Assembly (NCBI RefSeq): GCF_020783315.1
Contig: NZ_CP086063.1
Coordinates: 2,034,501-2,098,500, forward strand
DNA length: 64,000 bases
Origin: Ferruginibacter lapsinanis
Lineage (GTDB): Bacteria > Bacteroidota > Bacteroidia > Chitinophagales > Chitinophagaceae
Direction of reading: 5' to 3'
The translations under genes and the position numbers were made by a program. The notes under the pieces are model-generated. The model had not been told where the DNA came from. It did not search any database and was given only the letters and a program-made list of their open reading frames with translations. Positions 19,102 through 27,351 of the stretch are shown one piece after another; position 1 is the stretch's first letter, and every line of letters begins with the position of its first letter.

Positions 19102-19195
19102 TGAACGCTACTTATTTATCTATTTAATATTTACGAAGTATCAGTTTTTGGTATTCAAAGATAATATAATATTTCAAAGAAGAGCCAGGCTGGTA

Positions 19196-21790
19196 TTACT
19201 TTACTTTTTCTTTTATTTCCTGCAATTTGAGCAATGCCTCAACGGGGGTTAACCTGTTGATATCGACAGCATTCAGCAAAGTTCTGATCTCGTCAAATGT
19301 GGCAGAGTGGGCATCAAAAATACTTAATTGCACTTTTGGGGTACTTAATTGTTTTACCGATTCATTGATATCCTTGCTTTCACGACTGTCTTCCAGTTGC
19401 TTTAGTATTTCGTTCGACCGGTCAATTAAAGAAGGGGGCATGCCGGCCATTCGGGCCACATGTATACCAAAACTATGCACACTGCCCCCTGGTGCTAATT
19501 TTCGCAGGAATATGATTTTGTTGCCAACTTCTTTATTGGTAACGTGGTAGTTTTTTACTGTAGACAATTTATTCTCCAGCTCATTCAATTCATGATAGTG
19601 AGTGGCAAATAATGTTTTAGGCTGTGCTTTACTGTTATGTAGGTACTCAACAATGCTCCAGGCAATGCTGATGCCATCATAAGTGGATGTGCCCCGACCT
19701 ATTTCATCTAATAAGATCAAGCTTCGGCTGGTAATATTATTGATGATACTGGCAGTTTCATTCATTTCTACCATGAAAGTACTTTCGCCTCCACTTAAAT
19801 TATCACTTGCGCCAACACGGGTAAAAATTTTATCTGTTAACGGGATCTTTGCATCGCTAGCAGGTACAAAACTTCCCATATGAGCCATTAAGGTAATGAG
19901 AGCCGTCTGACGCAGAATAGCACTCTTACCACTCATGTTCGGTCCTGTTAAAATAATGATCTGTTGTGTAGCAGGATCCAATAAAATATCATTGGCAATA
20001 TAACTTTCACCAATCGGTAAATTTCTTTCTATAACCGGATGCCTGCTGTCTTTAATGTCTAAAATAAATCCATCATTTAAAGCAGGTTTTTTGTAATTGA
20101 ATTGAAGTGCATTATTAGCAAAGCAGCTAAGGCAGTCTATGATAGCCATCACATGTCCATTCACCTGCATCGGTGAAATGTAATCCTGTAACTCGTTCAA
20201 TAATTTTTCGAATATCTGTAATTCAATCTGGAATATTTTGTCTTCTGCACCAACAATTTTCTCTTCATATTCTTTTAATTCAGGAGTGATATATCTCTCT
20301 GCATTTGCCAGCGTTTGTTTACGTATCCAGGTATCAGGCACTTTTGATTTATGGATATTAGTTACTTCTAAATAATAACCAAATACATTATTGAAACTTA
20401 TTTTTAAAGAAGAGATGCCCGTGGCAGCGGCCTCTTTTTGTTGCAACTCAATTAAGTAATCCTTTCCTCCGCTGGCAATTTTTCTAAGCCCATCTAATTC
20501 TTCATTTATTCCCGAAGCGATCATTCCGCCTTTGCTTGCCAATGCAGGAGGATTTTCATTGATCTCTTTCAGTATCTTATCCAGGATATATTTGCATGGG
20601 TTCAATGAATCTCCCAAACGTTTTAAATAATCGTTCGAAGAATTCTCACAGAATAATTTTATTGCTTCGGTTTGTTGCAGTCCTTTGGCAATTTGCAACA
20701 CCTCTCTCGGATTTACTTTTTTAAGTGGCACTTTACTGGCCAGTCTTTCTACATCTCCCGCCTGTTTGATATGCAGTGTGATCTTGTTTCTGAGATCAAC
20801 TTCTTTAATCAAAAATTCAACAGTAGCTAAACGTTCATTTATTTTTGTGATATCGTTCAGTGGCAGTACCATCCAGCGTTTCAATAACCTGGCTCCCATA
20901 GGAGAGACCGTATTGTCTAATACTTTCAATAGTGTATTACTTCCATCTGCACCACCAAATAATTCTAAATTCCTGATGGTGAATCTGTCCATCCATAAAT
21001 GCTCGTCCCTATCAATTCTTTGTATAGAGGTAATATGTCCGAGGTTAGGATGTTCTGTATCTTTCAGGTAATGTAAAATGGCTCCGGCGGCAATAATGCC
21101 GGCAGATAAACCTTCTATACCAAAACCTTTCAGACTATGGGTGCCAAAATGTTTTAATAAACTTTCCTGTGCATATGCATCGGCAAAGATCCATTCGTCT
21201 AATCCGTAAGTAAAAAACTTCAGGCCAAAATATTCTTTGAATATTTTTTGTTTGTTGCGCTGAAAGATCACTTCGGCAGGTTTTAAACTCTGCAACAATT
21301 TATCTGCATATTCTTTATCTCCTTCTGCAATAAAAAACTCACCGGTGCTAATGTCTAAAAAAGCGATACCCATCTTTGCATCATCAAAATGGATGGATGC
21401 CAAGAAGTTATTACTGTTATGTTCTAATAATTTATCGTTAGTGGCCACACCTGGTGTAACCAATTCTGTAACGCCACGTTTTACAATTCCTTTCGCTTGC
21501 TTGGGATCTTCCAGTTGATCACAAATAGCAACACGATAACCGGCTTTAACTAATTTATGTAAATAGGTATCCAGTGCATGGTGAGGAAAGCCCGCCAATT
21601 GTGAAGAATCTGCATTGCCATTATTTCTTTTGGTTAAAGTAATGCCCAGCACTGTAGAGGCATTCACGGCATCCTGCCCGAATGTTTCGTAAAAATCTCC
21701 TACTCTAAATAACAGGATCGCATCAGGGTAGCGAGCCTTGATAGCGTTGTGCTGTTGCATTAAAGGTGTTTCGGCAGTTGCTTTAGCCAT
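19196..21790 (-). CDS. mutS: DNA mismatch repair protein MutS
   Basis: The 864-residue protein has the mismatch-binding N-terminus with the Phe-x-Glu motif in GDFYETFG, the connector, lever and clamp regions, and a C-terminal ABC-type ATPase with Walker A GPNMSGKS (616-623) and Walker B LILLDEIGRGTS (D695, E696). Length and motifs fit the mismatch-repair MutS1 type rather than MutS2. It recognises base mismatches and recruits MutL; no mutL is nearby. The gene is divergent from the TrmH-type methyltransferase gene. Confidence 0.98.
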   Translation of the reverse strand: MAKATAETPLMQQHNAIKARYPDAILLFRVGDFYETFGQDAVNASTVLGITLTKRNNGNADSSQLAGFPHHALDTYLHKLVKAGYRVAICDQLEDPKQAKGIVKRGVTELVTPGVATNDKLLEHNSNNFLASIHFDDAKMGIAFLDISTGEFFIAEGDKEYADKLLQSLKPAEVIFQRNKQKIFKEYFGLKFFTYGLDEWIFADAYAQESLLKHFGTHSLKGFGIEGLSAGIIAAGAILHYLKDTEHPNLGHITSIQRIDRDEHLWMDRFTIRNLELFGGADGSNTLLKVLDNTVSPMGARLLKRWMVLPLNDITKINERLATVEFLIKEVDLRNKITLHIKQAGDVERLASKVPLKKVNPREVLQIAKGLQQTEAIKLFCENSSNDYLKRLGDSLNPCKYILDKILKEINENPPALASKGGMIASGINEELDGLRKIASGGKDYLIELQQKEAAATGISSLKISFNNVFGYYLEVTNIHKSKVPDTWIRKQTLANAERYITPELKEYEEKIVGAEDKIFQIELQIFEKLLNELQDYISPMQVNGHVMAIIDCLSCFANNALQFNYKKPALNDGFILDIKDSRHPVIERNLPIGESYIANDILLDPATQQIIILTGPNMSGKSAILRQTALITLMAHMGSFVPASDAKIPLTDKIFTRVGASDNLSGGESTFMVEMNETASIINNITSRSLILLDEIGRGTSTYDGISIAWSIVEYLHNSKAQPKTLFATHYHELNELENKLSTVKNYHVTNKEVGNKIIFLRKLAPGGSVHSFGIHVARMAGMPPSLIDRSNEILKQLEDSRESKDINESVKQLSTPKVQLSIFDAHSATFDEIRTLLNAVDINRLTPVEALLKLQEIKEKVK

Positions 21791-21837
21791 AAATACTTAT
21801 TCGTTGATTGGGTTTGGCCCGTTTGTTCAGGTTGTCG

Positions 21838-21845
21838 CAAAAATA
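21838..21845 (-). promoter_or_regulatory. Possible -7 box of mutS
   Basis: On the minus strand TATTTTTG (21845-21838) lies 48 bp before the mutS ATG. I find no -33 element at proper spacing. Confidence 0.4.
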
Positions 21846-21889
21846 AGGGCTTTCGTTACTTAATTGACATCATTGTCCCCAATGTGAAT

Positions 21890-21897
21890 TACTTTTG
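21890..21897 (+). promoter_or_regulatory. -7 box upstream of the TrmH-family gene
   Basis: TACTTTTG fits the consensus 17 bp before the ATG; a TTG at 21864-21866 lies 23 bp upstream of it. Confidence 0.55.
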
Positions 21898-21913
21898 CAG
21901 ATAATTTTTTTGG

Positions 21914-22453
21914 ATGAGAAAACTGAGCATGGATGAATTGAACCGTAAAACGGTGGACGAATTTAAGCAGTCGGAAAAGATACCTGTTATTGCGGTACTG
22001 GAAAATATCCGCAGTGCCTATAATGTGGGAAGCGTATTCAGAACGGCCGATGCATTTTTATTAGAAGCCATTTACATAACCGGTTATACCTGTACTCCTC
22101 CACACAAGGAGATCAAAAAAACGGCATTGGGTGCCGAGGATTCAGTGACCTGGAGGCATTTTGCCAATGCGGCTGAAGCGATCACCGATTTGCAACAACA
22201 AGGGTATAGGGTTTTTGCCGTAGAGCAGGCTGAGAATAGCTACGCTCTTCAGAACGTAGATTTTAAAACCGACGATAAGGTCGCCGTAATATTTGGCAAT
22301 GAAGTAACCGGCGTTGAGCAAACTACCATTGAACAATGCGAAGGCTGTATAGAAATACCTCAATTGGGGATGAAACATTCACTCAATATTGCAACAGCGG
22401 CAGGGGTGGTGTTGTGGGAGCTGGTAAGAAAACGATTACTTAATAATGGATAG
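21914..22453 (+). CDS. TrmH/SpoU-family RNA 2'-O-methyltransferase
   Basis: The 179-residue protein carries the three SPOUT motifs: NIRSAYNVGSVFRTADAF (motif 1), AVIFGNEVTGV (motif 2) and PQLGMKHSLNIATAAGVVLW (motif 3, part of the trefoil-knot SAM site). These enzymes methylate ribose 2'-OH in tRNA or rRNA. It lacks the N-terminal substrate-binding domain found in rRNA methyltransferase RlmB and is close to minimal domain size, so a tRNA target is plausible but not proven. The UbiA-family gene follows 20 bp later, probably co-transcribed. Confidence 0.92.
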   Translation: MRKLSMDELNRKTVDEFKQSEKIPVIAVLENIRSAYNVGSVFRTADAFLLEAIYITGYTCTPPHKEIKKTALGAEDSVTWRHFANAAEAITDLQQQGYRVFAVEQAENSYALQNVDFKTDDKVAVIFGNEVTGVEQTTIEQCEGCIEIPQLGMKHSLNIATAAGVVLWELVRKRLLNNG

Positions 22454-22473
22454 TTGATAAATGATAATTGATA

Positions 22474-23400
22474 ATGAGTGCAGTTAAAAAATATTTGTCT
22501 TTAGTAAAATTTTCGCATACAATTTTTGCAATGCCTTTTGCATTGATTGGTTTTTGTTTGGGAGCAAGAGAACAAATCACAATTTTTATTACAGGTTTTT
22601 ATCGTGATCATTTGCCTTCTTCCTGGACGTTAGGCGAGGATAAAAGACCTCTGTGGGTAGTTTTTATTTTAGTTATTCTCTGCATGATCTTTGCCCGTTC
22701 TGCAGCTATGGCTTTCAATCGTTGGTTAGATGCAAACTATGATGCAAAGAACCCACGTACTGCAATACGGGAAATTCCGGCAGGAGTGATATCAAGTAGT
22801 AATGCTTTGAGGTTTGTAATTGTCAATTGCTTATTGTTCGTTGCCTGTTGTTATTTTATAAATACAGCTTGTCTTATTTTATCACCCGTTGCATTATTTG
22901 TGATCCTGTTCTACAGTTATACCAAACGTTTCACAGCATTGTGTCATTTGGTGTTAGGTGTAGGATTAAGCCTGGCACCTATCGGCGCATATCTTGCCGT
23001 AACAGGACATTTTGATCTACTGCCTATATTGTTTTCTTTCACTGTTTTATTTTGGGTAAGTGGGTTTGATATCATTTATGCTTTGCAGGATATTGAATTC
23101 GATCAATCACAACAATTGCATTCTATCCCGGCAGCTTTGGGTAAAGTAAAAGCATTAAGAGTATCAGAATTGTTACATGTTTTGTCGGCCATTTGTGTAA
23201 TATATGCCGGTATATATGGGCATTTTAGTTGGTTGTATTGGATCGGTGTTGCAGTGTTTGTCGGGATGCTTGTTTATCAGCATAGCATTGTAAAACCAAC
23301 TGATCTAAGTAAAGTGAATATTGCATTCATGACTGCAAACGGTATTGCATCAGTTGTATTTGCTGTTTTTGTTTTGTTAGACTTGTTCATCAATCAGTAA
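22474..23400 (+). CDS. UbiA-family polyprenyltransferase (quinone biosynthesis)
   Basis: A polytopic membrane protein of 308 residues if started at the ATG at 22474; the alternative TTG two codons earlier is less likely. Both Asp-rich prenyl-diphosphate/Mg motifs are present: FNRWLDANYDAKNPRT and the second DIIYALQDIEFDQ. The family prenylates aromatic acids. In a menaquinone-using Bacteroidota the likely role is a menaquinone/futalosine-route (MqnP-like) or UbiA step, but the substrate is not readable. It lies between the TrmH-type gene and ruvX, all in the same direction. Confidence 0.92.
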   Translation: MSAVKKYLSLVKFSHTIFAMPFALIGFCLGAREQITIFITGFYRDHLPSSWTLGEDKRPLWVVFILVILCMIFARSAAMAFNRWLDANYDAKNPRTAIREIPAGVISSSNALRFVIVNCLLFVACCYFINTACLILSPVALFVILFYSYTKRFTALCHLVLGVGLSLAPIGAYLAVTGHFDLLPILFSFTVLFWVSGFDIIYALQDIEFDQSQQLHSIPAALGKVKALRVSELLHVLSAICVIYAGIYGHFSWLYWIGVAVFVGMLVYQHSIVKPTDLSKVNIAFMTANGIASVVFAVFVLLDLFINQ

Positions 23401-23441
23401 ACATAATTCGTAATTCCAAAATCGTAATTCGTAAATAAAAC

Positions 23442-23855
23442 ATGGCTCGAATATTAGCAATTGACTACGGAGGTAAACGGACAGGATTGGCAGTAACTGA
23501 TCCACTGCAGATCATTGCTACAGGTTTAACTACGATTGATTCAAAGGAATTGATCCCCTTTTTGAAAAATTATATTGCATCAGAAGAAGTGGAGTTGATC
23601 ATTATAGGGCTTCCCAAAAACTGGGATGAGTCTGATACACATGGGACACCGTTGGTAGAAGCTGCCATCAAAAAGATCAAAAAAGAATTTCCTGCAATAC
23701 CACTCAAAACGGTGGACGAGCGGTATACTTCAAAAATGGCCAAAGATGCCATGTTGGAAATGGGCATGAAAAAGAAAGACCGCCGTATAAAAGGAAATGT
23801 GGATGTAATTGCTGCAACCATCATTTTGCAGGAGTATTTGCAAAGTATTGCCTGA
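23442..23855 (+). CDS. ruvX: Holliday junction resolvase-like RuvX/YqgF
   Basis: The 137-residue RNase H-fold protein shows the first acidic motif AIDYGGKRTGLAV with D8, a strand leading to IIIGLPKNWD, and the DERYTS segment, matching the YqgF/RuvX family in length and order. YqgF is implicated in 16S rRNA 5'-end maturation and anti-termination, and has been proposed to be a resolvase. It follows the UbiA gene by 41 bp, in a spacer with an AT-rich 18-mer that recurs at 10150. Confidence 0.95.
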   Translation: MARILAIDYGGKRTGLAVTDPLQIIATGLTTIDSKELIPFLKNYIASEEVELIIIGLPKNWDESDTHGTPLVEAAIKKIKKEFPAIPLKTVDERYTSKMAKDAMLEMGMKKKDRRIKGNVDVIAATIILQEYLQSIA

Positions 23856-23863
23856 TTCATTCA

Positions 23864-23893
23864 TTGCTACCTAACTGATTTCAGCTAAATTTG
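23864..23893 (+). promoter_or_regulatory. Promoter of def
   Basis: TTG (23864-23866), 19 bp, then TAAATTTG (23886-23893), 37 bp before the ATG. It is one of the best -33/-7 pairs in the window. Confidence 0.7.
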
Positions 23894-23930
23894 CACCCTT
23901 AACAAATTAAATAATTCATTCAACCACACA

Positions 23931-24515
23931 ATGATTTTACCAATAGTAGCATATGGTTCGCCGATATTAAGAAAAGTTTGCAGTGATATAACTCCTGATT
24001 ATCCGGAGTTGGATAAACTGCTGGAAGATATGTGGGAGACTTTGTATAACAGCAATGGGGTAGGTTTGGCAGCACCGCAGATCAATAAAGATATTCGGCT
24101 TTTTGTGGTTGACAGTCAGCAGATATTTGCTAACATGGAAGAAGATGATGAGGAAGAGGATGACTATCCGGATGCTCCCGGTTTCAAAGGTGTTTTCATT
24201 AATGCGCATATAAGTAAGCTGGAAGGAGCAGAATGGAGTTATAATGAAGGCTGTTTAAGTATTCCCAAAATAAGGGAAGATGTGTATCGTAAAGAAAAAG
24301 TTACATTGGATTATGTAGACGAAAATTTTCAACCTCAAACCAAAACCTTTAACGGAATTACTGCAAGGGTGATCTTACATGAATATGATCATATAGAAGG
24401 AAAGCTTTTTATAGACTATATGAAACCGCTAAAACGTACACTGATCAAAAGAAAACTGGATGATATCAGTAAAGGGAAGATAAAGGTTGATTACCGGATG
24501 GTTTTTCCTAAATAA
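23931..24515 (+). CDS. def: Peptide deformylase
   Basis: The 194-residue metalloenzyme has all three motifs: GVGLAAPQI (43-51), EGCLSIP with C108, and HEYDHIEG with metal ligands H150 and H154 and catalytic E151. It removes the N-formyl group from nascent proteins. An acidic insertion, EEDDEEEDDYPDA, at about 70-82 between motifs 1 and 2 lengthens it relative to minimal deformylases. It has its own promoter; a secreted-protein gene follows 43 bp later. Confidence 0.97.
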   Translation: MILPIVAYGSPILRKVCSDITPDYPELDKLLEDMWETLYNSNGVGLAAPQINKDIRLFVVDSQQIFANMEEDDEEEDDYPDAPGFKGVFINAHISKLEGAEWSYNEGCLSIPKIREDVYRKEKVTLDYVDENFQPQTKTFNGITARVILHEYDHIEGKLFIDYMKPLKRTLIKRKLDDISKGKIKVDYRMVFPK

Positions 24516-24558
24516 TAATTTTACGTTTCATTTACATCGTTTGTAATAATTTGCAGGT

Positions 24559-25479
24559 ATGATTAAGGGCATCATACCTTTTCTTTTTTGTGTACTCAGT
24601 TTTATTTCCTCATCGGCACAGGATTCATCTATTTACGTTGGTAAAAAAGTGATCACACTCAGTGAGGTGGTAGTGGATAATAAGCTGAATGTTCCCACCT
24701 TTATCAACAGGATAAAAAGCGATTCGTCTTTTTACAAAGCTTTCAGGAATCTTCATATCATTCAATTTTCTTCCAATAATGATATACGCATGCTGGATAA
24801 GCATGGAGAAATTAAAGCTTCATTGGTTAGTAAAACAAAACAAATAAGAGAAAATAATTGCAGGAAAATGGAAGTGCTGGAAGAGCAGTCATCGGGAGAT
24901 TTTTATACAGATGATCACCAGTATAATTATTATACGGCCAATATGTATGCATCGCTTTTCTTTACCAATGGATTAGTTTGTGGCGAGGATAACATCGTTG
25001 CCGGCAGAGAATTCAGCACCTCGGGGAAAACAGGGATGGATAAACATAAAGAGCAATTGAAGATGTTGTTTTTTAATCCCGGGAAAAGAATAAACGGGCT
25101 GCCGTTTATGTCAAATAAGACTGCTATTTATGACGATGATATTGCAGAGAATTACGATATGAGCATTGATATGGATGAATACAACAAAACGAGTTGTTAT
25201 ATTTTTAAACAAAAAGTAAAACCAGGCAAGGAGGGGAGTGTGGTGTTGGATGAAATGACCACCTGGTTTGATGATAAAACCTTTGATGTAGTGGCTCGTA
25301 ACTATACACTTAGTTACGATGCCGGCGTATACGATTTTAAAGTACAAATGGAAGTGCAAATGACACACTTCGGAGATCTGTTGGTTCCTTCACTATTGCG
25401 ATATAATGGCAACTGGAAAGCCATTTTCAAGAAAAGAGAAAGAGGTGTTTTTACCGCCACACTTTTTGATTTTCAATAA
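24559..25479 (+). CDS. Secreted hypothetical protein
   Basis: I do not recognise this 306-residue protein. It has a clear signal peptide (hydrophobic core FLFCVLSFISS, cut near SAQ) and no further membrane segment, so it is probably periplasmic or outer-membrane associated. The mature part is mixed-charge and rich in Asp, Lys and Tyr, with repeated beta-strand-like stretches (YNYYTANMYASLFF, VVARNYTLSYDAG). It resembles in general style the beta-rich secreted proteins common in Bacteroidota, but I would not assign a family. Confidence 0.75.
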   Translation: MIKGIIPFLFCVLSFISSSAQDSSIYVGKKVITLSEVVVDNKLNVPTFINRIKSDSSFYKAFRNLHIIQFSSNNDIRMLDKHGEIKASLVSKTKQIRENNCRKMEVLEEQSSGDFYTDDHQYNYYTANMYASLFFTNGLVCGEDNIVAGREFSTSGKTGMDKHKEQLKMLFFNPGKRINGLPFMSNKTAIYDDDIAENYDMSIDMDEYNKTSCYIFKQKVKPGKEGSVVLDEMTTWFDDKTFDVVARNYTLSYDAGVYDFKVQMEVQMTHFGDLLVPSLLRYNGNWKAIFKKRERGVFTATLFDFQ

Positions 25480-25579
25480 GTTTGTCAGATTCTTTTTGCT
25501 GGCATGCAACTTTTTGTTGCAATTTCTCGACTGCATGTTTTGATAGCTACACTCTTTTATTACTAAAAATTCCCTCTAC

Positions 25580-27181
25580 ATGACAAAAAATTTACTTACA
25601 CTTATTGGTGTAATGTCGGGCTTATCTGCCTTTGCTCAACCTGCACCCTTTATAGGTTGCCCTAATGTGAATACAGCCATATTAAGATCAGGAGACAATT
25701 CAACAACAACCAATCCGGTTTCTATTTACTCTGTTAATGGTATCACAGGCGCCCCTACTTTACTAAGTGGCCCAGTTCTGGATCCTTCAAATGCAGCTGT
25801 CAACCTTCAGATAAACGGATTAGGATTAAATACAGCTGATGGGTTTTTATATGGGTTATATGCAAATACTCCAACTTCATTGTCATTAACTCCTGCAATG
25901 CCTTTTTACAGATTAGGTGCAAATGCTGTAGCAGAGCAGTTAGGTACTATTGCCGGCCCTGCGCCTACAGCACCTGAAAATAGTTCAATTGTCAGTTCCG
26001 CAGCAGGTGAAATGGATCTTTCAAACAATTATTATTTTTCGGCAACAACAGGTACAACTGTAATCAATTTCTTTAATCCGGCAGCCAATACGTTCACTAT
26101 GTCGAAAATATACATTGGTAAATTAACAGGAGTAAGTAGCCTTACCGCAGGTAATACTGCATTGTCTCCATTGTATGTTGAAGTGACCAATCCAAGTAAT
26201 GATGCATTGGGTTATCTGACCTCGATTAAAACGGCTATGACTTTGTCATCAGCCCAAAATACTGGTCTTAGAGATTTTACTTACAACAGGTACGACAATA
26301 TGTTATATGCTTACGTAACATATCCCGATCCATTAAATCCTTCGGGGAATTATTATGGTCAGATGTTGAAAGTAGATCCTGCTACCGGTATCTTGACGGC
26401 GGTGGCGGCTCCGGTGATCTTGCCTTTTGCAAATTCAGGCAATGAAGTAGCGGGTTCTTTTTTAAACAAATCAGGAAATTTCTTGATCTTATTTACAGAT
26501 GGTAATATATATAAAGCTACTAATACCTCTATCGGTGTTTTTAATGGTAGTATCACACTTTTGAATGGAAACACAGGATTGCCAAATACTTTACGTGGTG
26601 ATATGGCATCATGCGGAGCAGCCATAGAAGCTGGCATCTTGCCTGTTACATTAAATAATTTTAAAGTTTACAATCACGGAGAAGAAGTGATCATCAAGTG
26701 GCAAACAACTGCAGAAATAAATGTGAAAGAATTTATTATCCAAAAAAGTGCTGACGGGATCAACTGGGAAGATCTTACTTTGATTTCGACAATTGGCAAT
26801 GCAGACAATGGAGCACAGTACCAGTTTACGGATAAAAGTTCCGCACAAACGGCGTTTTACCGGTTGGCCATAGTTGATAAAAACGGGGATAGAAAATTCA
26901 GTGCGATCAGGAAAATAACTGCTGGAGCGAAGGAGTTTTTATTTAGTGTGTACCCTAACCCTGTAAAGAACATATTGACGGTTGAAAGTCAACAAATAGT
27001 TTCTTCAAAAGCGATCATAAAAATAAGTGACCTTGCCGGACGGGTTTTGTTGAACCGAGCTAAAAAAGCTACTGAAAATATGATCAGTCTTGATCTATCC
27101 GGGCTGAATAAAGGGGTTTATTTTATTTGCCTGATCACTGAAGATGGGATAAACTCAACGCAAAGGTTTGTAAAGCAGTAA
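25580..27181 (+). CDS. Secreted T9SS type A cargo protein, beta-propeller-like
   Basis: A 533-residue protein with signal peptide (ends ...GLSAFAQ), an N-terminal region of about 350 residues with repeated strands reading like a DUF6923/propeller domain (GLNTADGFLYGLY, RDFTYNRYDNMLYAYV), a small Fn3-like region (about 360-450), and a typical type A sorting tail from FLFSVYPNPVKNILTVES to GVYFICLITEDGINSTQRFV. The tail directs export through the T9SS and cell-surface attachment. Ligand or function is unknown. A strong terminator separates it from rpoC. Confidence 0.85.
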   Translation: MTKNLLTLIGVMSGLSAFAQPAPFIGCPNVNTAILRSGDNSTTTNPVSIYSVNGITGAPTLLSGPVLDPSNAAVNLQINGLGLNTADGFLYGLYANTPTSLSLTPAMPFYRLGANAVAEQLGTIAGPAPTAPENSSIVSSAAGEMDLSNNYYFSATTGTTVINFFNPAANTFTMSKIYIGKLTGVSSLTAGNTALSPLYVEVTNPSNDALGYLTSIKTAMTLSSAQNTGLRDFTYNRYDNMLYAYVTYPDPLNPSGNYYGQMLKVDPATGILTAVAAPVILPFANSGNEVAGSFLNKSGNFLILFTDGNIYKATNTSIGVFNGSITLLNGNTGLPNTLRGDMASCGAAIEAGILPVTLNNFKVYNHGEEVIIKWQTTAEINVKEFIIQKSADGINWEDLTLISTIGNADNGAQYQFTDKSSAQTAFYRLAIVDKNGDRKFSAIRKITAGAKEFLFSVYPNPVKNILTVESQQIVSSKAIIKISDLAGRVLLNRAKKATENMISLDLSGLNKGVYFICLITEDGINSTQRFVKQ

Positions 27182-27208
27182 GATCTGCATGATTTGTACC
27201 CTATAAAT

Positions 27209-27247
27209 ACCGAGCGACCGATTAATCTGGTCGCTCGGTTTAATTTT
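27209..27247 (+). terminator. Terminator between the T9SS cargo gene and rpoC
   Basis: An 11-bp perfect stem ACCGAGCGACC/GGTCGCTCGGT with a 9-nt loop is followed by TTTAATTTT. It isolates rpoC from upstream transcription. Confidence 0.88.
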
Positions 27248-27313
27248 GGGCAATTTTGCCCGAAAATTGGGGTAAAATCCTCAAAAATTATCTGTTTTGT
27301 ATTGGAAATTCAT

Positions 27314-27321
27314 TACCTTTG
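27314..27321 (+). promoter_or_regulatory. -7 box of the rpoC promoter
   Basis: TACCTTTG matches TAnnTTTG, 30 bp before the rpoC ATG and after the terminator. A TTTG lies 14 bp upstream, shorter than ideal spacing. Confidence 0.6.
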
Positions 27322-27351
27322 CCCACTATTTTTAAATTCTCCAATTAATAT